In this document: positions 1-4,784 of the stretch, in pieces
How positions within the stretch are numbered: position 1 is the first letter of the stretch
Layout of the letters: every line of letters starts with the position of its first letter
Source: Rubritepida sp.
GTDB taxonomy: Bacteria; Pseudomonadota; Alphaproteobacteria; Acetobacterales; Acetobacteraceae
NCBI GenBank assembly: GCA_014376425.1
Contig: JACMRO010000241.1
Location: forward strand, 1-5,111
Direction: 5' to 3'
DNA length: 5,111 bases
Notes under the pieces: generated by a model
Databases searched by the model: none
Told to the model about the DNA's origin: nothing
What the model saw: the letters and a program-made list of their open reading frames with translations, nothing else
Made by a program: the position numbers and the translations under genes

Positions 1-153
1 GTTTTCCTGTGCGAGGAAATGGGCATCGAAACCGGTGTCGATCTTGAGGCGCTGATCGCTGCCGCCGCGTTGGCCGAGCGCATCGTCGGCCATCGCCTGC
101 CGTCCAATCTGCTGCGCGGCGGCGGGTTGGCCGCGTTCCGGCGGACGGCCTGA
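1..153 (+). CDS. Hydroxymethylglutaryl-CoA lyase-like protein, C-terminal end only
   Basis: The window opens inside this gene; 50 codons and a TGA stop (151-153) are visible. The peptide begins VFLCEEMGIETGVDLEALIA. This resembles the C-terminal part of HMG-CoA lyases, where a segment like VYMLxGMGIxTGVDLxxL follows the catalytic domain. The end (GHRLPSNLLRGGG, residues 35-47) also fits bacterial members of this DRE-TIM metallolyase family. Family knowledge: the enzyme cleaves HMG-CoA to acetyl-CoA and acetoacetate in the cytoplasm, usually in leucine breakdown. A dxr gene at the other end of the window implies isoprenoids are made by the MEP route, so a catabolic role is more likely than a link to mevalonate. 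The catalytic residues lie upstream and cannot be seen. A related lyase with another acyl-CoA substrate cannot be excluded. Confidence 0.8.
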   Translation, partial: VFLCEEMGIETGVDLEALIAAAALAERIVGHRLPSNLLRGGGLAAFRRTA

Positions 154-173
154 TGGCCGCCCGGCCCACCCAC

Positions 174-233
174 GCCATGGCGGGGCTCGACCCGGCCCAG
201 CCATGGCCGCGGCGCGCGGTCGCTGGCCATGGC
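174..233. repeat. Three GCCATGGC palindromes spaced exactly 26 nt apart
   Basis: The 8-bp perfect palindrome GCCATGGC occurs at 174-181, 200-207 and 226-233, with start-to-start distances of 26 and 26 nt. The 18 bases between copies are not similar to one another, so this is not an ordinary tandem repeat. The second and third copies extend to a 9-bp inverted repeat (200-208 with 225-233) that could form a hairpin with a 16-nt loop. The array lies wholly in the spacer between the lyase and CoA-transferase genes. The only other copy I found in the window is at 4518-4525, inside cdsA. The sites could bind a regulator, or the pattern could be chance in GC-rich DNA. Confidence 0.6.
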
Positions 234-268
234 ACTGGGCGGCGTAACCCGAAGGCCGCCAGGCCGGC

Positions 269-1426
269 ATGACCCTCCCCCTCGAAGGCATTCGCGTCAT
301 CGAATTCAGCCACATGGTCATGGGCCCGTGCTGCGGCATGATCCTGGGCGATCTCGGCGCAGAGGTGATCAAGATCGAGCCGCCCGGCGGCGACCGAACC
401 CGGCACCTGAAATCCTCCGGCACCGGTTTCTTCGCGGCGCTGGGGCGCAACAAGAAATCGGTGGTGCTGGACACCTCCGCCCCCGCCGACATCGCCACCC
501 TGCTGCGGCTGATCGACACCGCCGATGTGGTGCTGGAGAATTTCCGCCCCGGCGCCCTGGCCGAGAAGGGTCTGGGTTTCGACGTGCTGCGCGGCCGCAA
601 TCCGCGCCTAATCTGCCTGTCGCTGAAGGGCTTCCTCTCCGGCCCCTACGAGCACCGCACCGCGCTGGATGAGGTGGTGCAGATGATGTCCGGCCTGGCC
701 TACATGACCGGCCCGCCAGGCCGCCCGCTGCGCGCCGGCGCGCCTGTAAACGACATGATGGGCGGCATGTTCGGCGCCATCGCCATTCTGGCCGCGTTGC
801 GCCAGCGCGAGGCGACCGCCCCGGGGGATGGCCCGGGGGATGGCCCGGGGGATGGCGAAGGCCAGGTGCTGGCCGCCTCGTTGTTCGAGAACGCCGCCTT
901 CCTGGTCTCCACCGCCATGCTGCAGCAGGCGATGACCGGCGTGGCGCCGGAACCGATGCCCGCCGGCCGCCGCGCCTGGGGCGTCTATGACGTCTTCACC
1001 GCCAGCGACGATGTGCAGATCTTTGTGGGCGTGGTGACCGACCGGCAGTGGGAGATTTTCACCGGTGTCCTGGCCGATGCAGCCCTGGCTAACGCGGCAT
1101 TTGCCAGCAACAACCTGCGCAGCGCCGCCCGGCCCAGCCTCATCCCGCTGGTCCAGTCCATCCTGGGCCGCATGCCGGTGGCCGCGATCGAGGCGCTGTG
1201 CGAGCGCGCCGGGTTGCCCTTCGCCCGCATCAACAAGCCCTGGGACCTGTTCGACGACCCTCACCTGAAGGCCAGTGGCGGCCTGCTGCCCATCACCCTG
1301 CCGGACGGCCGACCCGCGCTGGTGCCGGCGCTGCCGATCCAGTTCGGCGAAAGCCGGCTTGGGGTGCGGCTCGATTTGCCCACGCCCGGCCAGCATAATG
1401 ACGAGATCCTGGGTCGGCTGCGATGA
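269..1426 (+). CDS. CaiB/BaiF family (family III) CoA-transferase
   Basis: This 385-residue protein is close to the family's usual 380-410. Family III enzymes move CoA between carboxylic acids, through aspartyl-CoA thioester intermediates; some relatives are acyl-CoA racemases. Visible hallmarks are the N-terminal GIRVIEFS followed by GDLGAEVIKIEPPGGD (residues 7-42), GRNKKSVVLD (59-68), ENFRPG (90-95), LDEVVQMMSGL (133-143) and NDMMGG (161-166), where Asp162 is the probable catalytic aspartate. The C-terminus reads GQHNDEILGRLR, without the further short helix that many members carry, so it may be slightly shortened at the remnant junction. Residues 185-196 are a triplicated PGDG repeat in the loop after the catalytic helix. 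The start is fixed because an in-frame stop lies at 245-247; the ribosome-binding site is weak. The gene begins 115 nt after the HMG-CoA lyase gene, suggesting a shared acyl-CoA catabolic operon. The substrate cannot be read from the sequence. Confidence 0.93.
   Translation: MTLPLEGIRVIEFSHMVMGPCCGMILGDLGAEVIKIEPPGGDRTRHLKSSGTGFFAALGRNKKSVVLDTSAPADIATLLRLIDTADVVLENFRPGALAEKGLGFDVLRGRNPRLICLSLKGFLSGPYEHRTALDEVVQMMSGLAYMTGPPGRPLRAGAPVNDMMGGMFGAIAILAALRQREATAPGDGPGDGPGDGEGQVLAASLFENAAFLVSTAMLQQAMTGVAPEPMPAGRRAWGVYDVFTASDDVQIFVGVVTDRQWEIFTGVLADAALANAAFASNNLRSAARPSLIPLVQSILGRMPVAAIEALCERAGLPFARINKPWDLFDDPHLKASGGLLPITLPDGRPALVPALPIQFGESRLGVRLDLPTPGQHNDEILGRLR
820..855 (+). repeat. Three perfect 12-bp tandem repeats inside the CoA-transferase gene
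   Basis: The unit CCCGGGGGATGG is repeated exactly three times (820-831, 832-843, 844-855). Because 12 is a multiple of three, the repeat stays in frame and encodes PGDGPGDGPGDG (residues 185-196). It sits in the loop between the helix after catalytic Asp162 and the conserved GQVLAASLFE strand. In relatives this loop usually holds only a short linker. Perfect identity between units suggests recent slipped-strand duplication. Confidence 0.9.
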
Positions 1427-1427
1427 T

Positions 1428-1652
1428 CGCCCGCCCGGGCTGGTGGCGCCGGCCAGGCTGCCGCCGCCGCTGCGGGCGGGCTGGAACGGGGCGGTGCGTG
1501 CCGCCCTGGCCACGCCCGATATGCGCCGGCAACTGGCGCAGGATGGCAGCGAGCCGATGGGCGGCACCCCGGAGGAGTTCCGGGCGTTTCTCGATGGCGA
1601 GCACGCCCGCTAGGGCCAGCTGGTGCGCCATGCGCGGATCGAACTGAGCTGA
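1428..1652 (+). pseudogene. C-terminal remnant of a Bug/TctC-type tricarboxylate-binding protein
   Basis: Reading from 1428 in the frame of position 1275 gives PPGLVAPARLPPPL, then AALATPDMRRQLAQDG, SEPMGGTPEEFRAFLDGEHAR, and a TAG stop at 1611-1613. This matches the end of periplasmic tripartite-tricarboxylate-transporter binding proteins (GLxAPAGTPxxV, ALAxPEVRxxLxxxGxEPxGGTPExFxxF). The family normally continues with A-R-W-G. Here the TAG replaces the Trp codon, and the same frame runs on as GQLVRHARIELS to TGA at 1650-1652, which looks like the normal end of the protein. The first roughly 240 residues, including the signal peptide and most of the ligand-binding domain, are missing, and the fragment abuts the CoA-transferase stop. 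I infer a deletion or rearrangement plus a nonsense mutation. Such binding proteins often sit beside CaiB and lyase genes. Overlapping ORFs in other frames show no family pattern. Confidence 0.75.
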
Positions 1653-1695
1653 ACCCCCCTCAACTTTCACGCCGATCGGGGCTAAACACCTAGTT
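1653..1695 (+). promoter_or_regulatory. AT-richer leader before pyrH, possible promoter
   Basis: This 43-nt stretch separates the remnant's last stop from pyrH and is richer in A/T than its surroundings. It contains the palindrome CCGATCGG (1672-1679). A CTAAAC (1682-1687) could serve as a poor -10 box, but no good -35 box is evident 17 nt upstream. No purine-rich Shine-Dalgarno sequence lies at normal distance from the pyrH ATG. If 1682-1687 were a real -10 box, transcription would start almost at the ATG, giving a leaderless mRNA. This is weak and inferred from position only. Confidence 0.2.
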
Positions 1696-2418
1696 ATGAG
1701 CGAAGCGCCGACACACAAACGCGTCCTGCTGAAGATTTCCGGCGAGGCCCTGATGGGTGACCGCGACTATGGTATGGACAATGCCACCGTCCGCGCCATC
1801 GCCGAGGACGTCCGCAGCGTCGTCGCCCTGGGCGTCGAGGTCTGCCTGGTCATCGGCGGCGGTAACATCTTCCGCGGCATCGCCGGGGCGGCATCGGGCA
1901 TGGACCGGGCGCAGGCCGACTACATGGGTATGCTGGCGACCGTGATGAACGCGCTGGGCATGCAGTCGGCGCTGGAGAAAATGGGCGTTGCCACACGGGT
2001 GCAGTCGGCCATCTCGATGTCCTCGATCTGCGAGCCATACATCCGCAGGCGAGCGATGCGGCATATGGAGAAAGGTCGCGTGGTGATCTTCGCCGCCGGC
2101 ACCGGCAACCCGTTCTTCACCACCGACACCGCGGCAGCGTTGCGCGCGGCCGAAATGGGCTGCGACGCCTTGCTCAAGGGCACCCAGGTCGATGGCATCT
2201 ACTCGGCCGACCCGCAAAAGAACCCTGACGCCAAGCGTTACGTCGAGCTGACCTACCTCGAAGTCCTGGCGCGCGACCTGCAGGTGATGGACGCCGCCGC
2301 CATTTCCGTGGCGCGCGAAAACAAGTTGCCGATCATTGTCTTCTCGATCCACGAGGCCGGCGCCTTCCGCCAGGTCATGCTGGGCCAAGGCCGCTTCACC
2401 ACGGTGCGCGACGAATGA
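1696..2418 (+). CDS. pyrH: UMP kinase
   Basis: This 240-residue cytoplasmic enzyme of the amino-acid-kinase fold has the normal length for the family. It phosphorylates UMP to UDP using ATP, in pyrimidine nucleotide synthesis. Signature segments are KISGEALMG (13-21; Lys13 and the GEAL loop bind phosphates), VIGGGNIFRG (52-61), DYMGMLATVMNALGM (75-89, with the UMP-binding Asp75), the GTGNPFFTTD loop (135-144), KGTQVDGIYSADP (161-173) and LQVMDAAAISVA (195-206). Bacterial family members are hexamers, typically activated by GTP and inhibited by UTP. The ATG at 1696 gives the usual N-terminus just ahead of KRVLLKISGEAL, although a clear ribosome-binding site is lacking. It opens the pyrH-frr-uppS-cdsA-dxr cluster. 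The customary neighbours rpsB and tsf are absent from the window. Confidence 0.98.
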   Translation: MSEAPTHKRVLLKISGEALMGDRDYGMDNATVRAIAEDVRSVVALGVEVCLVIGGGNIFRGIAGAASGMDRAQADYMGMLATVMNALGMQSALEKMGVATRVQSAISMSSICEPYIRRRAMRHMEKGRVVIFAAGTGNPFFTTDTAAALRAAEMGCDALLKGTQVDGIYSADPQKNPDAKRYVELTYLEVLARDLQVMDAAAISVARENKLPIIVFSIHEAGAFRQVMLGQGRFTTVRDE

Positions 2419-2561
2419 GGGCGTGTTCGGGCAGCGGCCGGCGATGACGTGGCGACGGATCTACCGGGGCGCCCTGGAGGCCAGGGTAGCCGGTGCTGGT
2501 GGCATTGCCGGGGTGAAAAAGGCGCGCCGCGCCGCGCCGCAACCCGTTTCGAACACGCTCT
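2418..2561 (+). promoter_or_regulatory. Long-range inverted repeat framing the pyrH-frr spacer
   Basis: GCGTGTTCG at 2421-2429 is the exact reverse complement of CGAACACGC at 2550-2558. With G-U pairs the stem extends to 14 contiguous pairs (2418-2431 with 2548-2561). It starts at the last base of the pyrH stop and ends one base before the frr Shine-Dalgarno sequence (2562-2567). The RNA between would therefore be a closed domain of about 115 nt holding a local hairpin (2462-2495). Possible roles are an mRNA processing or stability element, or control of frr translation. No T-run follows, so it is not a standard terminator. The pairing is read from the sequence; the function is inference. Confidence 0.4.
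2462..2495 (+). promoter_or_regulatory. Two-part hairpin in the pyrH-frr spacer
   Basis: ACCGG (2463-2467) pairs with CCGGT (2490-2494). Inside it CCCTGG (2472-2477) pairs with CCAGGG (2481-2486) around a three-base AGG loop. The two stems are separated by a small internal loop, and U-G pairs can extend each by one. No T-run follows, so a Rho-independent terminator is unlikely. It lies centrally inside the larger closed domain 2418-2561. Confidence 0.45.
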
Positions 2562-2567
2562 GAAGGA
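2562..2567 (+). promoter_or_regulatory. Ribosome-binding site of frr
   Basis: GAAGGA lies 8 nt before the frr ATG, a good match in sequence and spacing. It begins immediately after the 3' arm of the long inverted repeat (ending 2561), so folding of that stem could affect ribosome access. Confidence 0.75.
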
Positions 2568-2575
2568 CCAAGACC

Positions 2576-3148
2576 ATGGCCGTACCCGCCGACCCACGCG
2601 CACTGCGCGACGATATGAAGCGCCGCATGGACAGCACCATGGAGACCTTGAAAAAGGAGTTCCAGGGTCTGCGCACCGGCCGCGCCAGCCCCAATCTGCT
2701 GGAACCGATCCGCGTCGAGATCTACGGCGCGGTGTCCCCGCTCAACCAGGTCGCCAACGTATCCGTCGGCGGTCCGGGCATGCTGCACGTGCAGGTGTTC
2801 GATCGCACCCAGACCAAGGCGGTGGAAATTGCCATCCGCGATTCCGGCCTGGGGCTGAACCCGCAGGCGGAGGGGCAGACCATCCGCGTGCCGTTGCCGC
2901 CGCTGACCGCCGAGCGCCGCAACGACCTGTCCAAACAGGCCAGCAAATATGCCGAGGGTGCCAAGATCGCGGTGCGCGGCGTGCGCCGTGACGGCATGGA
3001 ACAGGTCCAGGCCTGGAAGAAGAAGTCCGACATCTCCGAAGATGACGCCAAGCGGGCGGAGAAGGAGATGCAGACGCTGACCGACGAGTACGTCAAAAAG
3101 ATCGACACCGTTTTCGCGGAAAAGGACAAGGACATCCGCACTGTCTGA
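2576..3148 (+). CDS. frr: Ribosome recycling factor
   Basis: This 190-residue protein is close to the usual 185 or so. Family knowledge: with EF-G it splits post-termination ribosomes in the cytoplasm so that the subunits and mRNA are released. The sequence shows the two-domain layout. Domain I is a helical bundle formed by residues 1-30 and 106-190. Domain II is a beta domain of about residues 31-105. Conserved segments are GLRTGRASPNLLEPIRVEIYG (31-51), VFDRTQTKAVEIAI (74-87), GLGLNPQAEG (91-100), IRVPLPPLTAERRNDL (103-118) and VRGVRRDGM (133-141), carrying conserved arginines of the tRNA-mimicking helical domain. The start is supported by the GAAGGA site and the family N-terminus. It lies 157 nt after pyrH, a long gap for this cluster, and 59 nt before uppS. 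Confidence 0.98.
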   Translation: MAVPADPRALRDDMKRRMDSTMETLKKEFQGLRTGRASPNLLEPIRVEIYGAVSPLNQVANVSVGGPGMLHVQVFDRTQTKAVEIAIRDSGLGLNPQAEGQTIRVPLPPLTAERRNDLSKQASKYAEGAKIAVRGVRRDGMEQVQAWKKKSDISEDDAKRAEKEMQTLTDEYVKKIDTVFAEKDKDIRTV

Positions 3149-3152
3149 GCTA

Positions 3153-3166
3153 CACCGCGTGCGGTG
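3153..3166 (+). other. Small hairpin just after frr
   Basis: CACCG (3153-3157) and CGGTG (3162-3166) form a perfect 5-bp stem with a CGTG loop, four bases after the frr stop codon. No T-run follows, so it is not a convincing terminator. It may only protect mRNA ends or be chance. Confidence 0.3.
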
Positions 3167-3207
3167 GACTGAAAATTGCCGCATTCGGCCGGGAGAGATG
3201 TCGCATC

Positions 3208-3957
3208 ATGCCTGACAGCGCGCATTCCCTGGCCGAGGCCGGCCTCGTCCCCCACCACGCCCCGGTCCACGTGGCGATCATCATGGATGGCAACCGGCGC
3301 TGGGCGCAGGCCCGCGGCCTGCCCGTGGCGCTGGGCCACAAGGCCGGTGCCGACGCCGCGCGCCGCGCCATCGAGGCCGCGGGCAATGCCGGGGTGCGCT
3401 GGCTGACGCTGTTCGCCTTCAGCTCGGAAAACTGGCAACGGCCGGAGGAGGAGGTGCGCGAGCTGACCGGGCTGCTGCGCTTCTACCTAAACAATGAAGT
3501 CAATGCCTTGTCGCGCGAGGGTGTGCGGCTGCGGGTGATCGGCGACCGCGCGCGCTTCGGCGAGGATTTGCGCCGGTTGATCGACCGGGCGGAGGAGGCG
3601 ACGGCGCACAACACCGCGCTCAACCTGAATGTCGCGCTGAGCTACGGCGCGCGGGCGGAAATCCTGGCGGCGGCGCGGGCGCTGGCGGCGGCCGTCGCGC
3701 GTGGCGATATCACCCCCGAGGCGATCGACGAGACCGCCTTTGGCCGCCACCTGACAACGGCGGGCATGCCCGACCCCGACCTGATCATCCGCACCTCGGG
3801 CGAGCAGCGGCTGTCCAACTTCCTGCTTTGGCAGGCGGCTTATGCCGAGTTCAGCTTCCAGCCCGTGCTGTGGCCGGATTTCAGCCAGGCCGACTTCCAG
3901 GCGGCGCTGGAAAGCTTCGCCAGCCGCGAACGGCGTTACGGCGCGCGCTTTCCGTGA
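3208..3957 (+). CDS. uppS: Undecaprenyl diphosphate synthase (cis-prenyltransferase)
   Basis: This 249-residue enzyme has family-typical length. It adds eight isopentenyl diphosphates to farnesyl diphosphate, giving the C55 lipid carrier for peptidoglycan and other wall polymers; it acts at the inner face of the membrane. Signatures are HVAIIMDGNRRWA (21-33, catalytic Asp27), GHKAGAD (43-49), LFAFSSENWQRP (68-79), the substrate-binding block RTSGEQRLSNFLLWQ (195-209) and AYAEF (211-215, with Glu214). The position after MDGN is Arg, where E. coli has Gly; MDGNRR forms occur elsewhere in the family. The ATG at 3208 follows GGGAGAG (3191-3197) at 10 nt spacing, and another ATG at 3198 is out of frame. 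The stop overlaps the cdsA GTG start as GTGA. Dxr, encoded two genes on, supplies precursors to the same pathway. Confidence 0.97.
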   Translation: MPDSAHSLAEAGLVPHHAPVHVAIIMDGNRRWAQARGLPVALGHKAGADAARRAIEAAGNAGVRWLTLFAFSSENWQRPEEEVRELTGLLRFYLNNEVNALSREGVRLRVIGDRARFGEDLRRLIDRAEEATAHNTALNLNVALSYGARAEILAAARALAAAVARGDITPEAIDETAFGRHLTTAGMPDPDLIIRTSGEQRLSNFLLWQAAYAEFSFQPVLWPDFSQADFQAALESFASRERRYGARFP

Positions 3958-4784
3958 CGGCGGCGGCCGCCGCCTCCCCCGCTGCAGCCCGGTGGCGGGA
4001 TCTGCGGCTGCGGCTGGTGACCGCCTTGGTGCTAGGACCGCTGGTGCTCGCATGCATCTGGCTAGGGGGCGCTTTTTTCACCGCACTGATCGCCCTGACG
4101 GTGGCCGGGCTGGCCTGGGAGTGGGTGCGGATGTGCGGTGCGCGCGTCACCACGCTGCCCGGCGTGGTGGTGCCGGTCGTGGTGCTGGCGGCGGCAGCGC
4201 TGGCCGCGGGGGGGCTGCCAGTAGCAGGTCTGCTGCTGCTGTTGCCCGGTGCCGCGCTGGCCTTTGGCCTGGCACGCGGGTCGCACCCGCGCTTTCTCGC
4301 ATTGGGCGTGCTGTATATTGGGCTGGCGGGCGTGGCTCTGCTCACCTTGCGGCACGACCCCGCGGTTGGCCGTGGCAACGTCATCTTCCTGATCCTGGTG
4401 GTCTGGGCCAGTGACAGCGCCGCCTATGTCGCGGGCAGGGCGTTGGGGGGCGCCAAGCTGTGGCCCGCCGTCTCGCCCGGCAAGACCTGGTCGGGCGCGG
4501 CGGGTGGGCTGGCCGGCGCCATGGCGGTGGGCGTGCTGGCCACCTGGGTGGCGCCTGGCGGCGCGGTGGGGGCGGCGCTGCTGGCCGGCGGCCTGGGCGT
4601 GCTGTCCCAGGCCGGGGATCTGCTGGAGAGTGGTATCAAACGGCATTTCGCGGTGAAGGATTCCTCGCAGCTCCTTCCCGGCCATGGTGGTTTGCTGGAC
4701 CGGCTGGATGGGCTACTGGCCTGCGCGCCTGCTGCGGCAGGCTGGGCGCTGGTTGTGGGGCTGGGGGAATATCTTTGGCGGTAG
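3954..4784 (+). CDS. cdsA: Phosphatidate cytidylyltransferase (CDP-diacylglycerol synthase)
   Basis: This 276-residue integral membrane enzyme converts phosphatidate and CTP to CDP-diacylglycerol and diphosphate, the branch point for bacterial phospholipids. I chose the GTG at 3954, which overlaps the uppS stop as GTGA. It places a short Ala-rich tail before WRDLRLRLVTALVLGPLVLA (14-33), the typical first membrane segment. An in-frame ATG at 3828 lies deep in uppS and is unlikely. About eight or nine hydrophobic segments follow (roughly 21-37, 40-57, 70-106, 113-131, 143-161, 183-219, 253-270). Family marks are WASDSAAYVAGRALG (151-165, with Asp154), SPGKTWSG (174-181) and the complete CdsA signature from Ser226 to Asp252 (SGIKR, KD at 235-236, PGHGGLLDRLD). 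Translational coupling to uppS is likely because no strong ribosome-binding site precedes the GTG. Confidence 0.95.
   Translation: MTAAAAASPAAARWRDLRLRLVTALVLGPLVLACIWLGGAFFTALIALTVAGLAWEWVRMCGARVTTLPGVVVPVVVLAAAALAAGGLPVAGLLLLLPGAALAFGLARGSHPRFLALGVLYIGLAGVALLTLRHDPAVGRGNVIFLILVVWASDSAAYVAGRALGGAKLWPAVSPGKTWSGAAGGLAGAMAVGVLATWVAPGGAVGAALLAGGLGVLSQAGDLLESGIKRHFAVKDSSQLLPGHGGLLDRLDGLLACAPAAAGWALVVGLGEYLWR
4763..4769 (+). promoter_or_regulatory. Probable ribosome-binding site of dxr
   Basis: GGGGGAA lies 5 nt before the TTG at 4775, inside the end of cdsA. It favours that TTG as the dxr start, since no ATG or GTG is available in frame near the expected N-terminus. Confidence 0.45.

Noticed and set aside
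1423..1440. Possible programmed frameshift fusing the CoA-transferase to the TctC fragment
   Set aside because: No slippery sequence is visible at the junction, and a fused binding-protein tail without its domain would have no evident function.
608..1567. Long antisense ORF (319 codons) opposite the CoA-transferase gene
   Set aside because: It mirrors a gene with clear family motifs, shows no recognisable domain, and GC-rich codon bias keeps the antisense frame open.
1423..1647. Forward ORF starting at an ATGA overlap with the CoA-transferase stop
   Set aside because: Its Arg/Trp/Pro-rich translation has no family pattern, while the neighbouring frame carries the TctC C-terminal motifs.
2444..2563. 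A 39-codon basic ORF in the pyrH-frr spacer (MTWRRIYRGALEAR...)
   Set aside because: No ribosome-binding site or family similarity was seen, and the region is better described by its inverted repeats.
2396..3184. Long antisense ORF (262 codons) opposite frr
   Set aside because: It lies opposite a certain frr gene and shows no family pattern; it is a shadow of GC-rich codon use.
3828..3953. Upstream extension of the cdsA frame from an ATG at 3828
   Set aside because: It would overlap the conserved end of uppS by about 130 nt, and its translation does not look like a CdsA N-terminus.
4071..4080. Run of six T after a GC-rich stretch, resembling a terminator
   Set aside because: It lies inside cdsA, encodes part of a membrane segment (GAFFTA), and no adequate stem precedes it.
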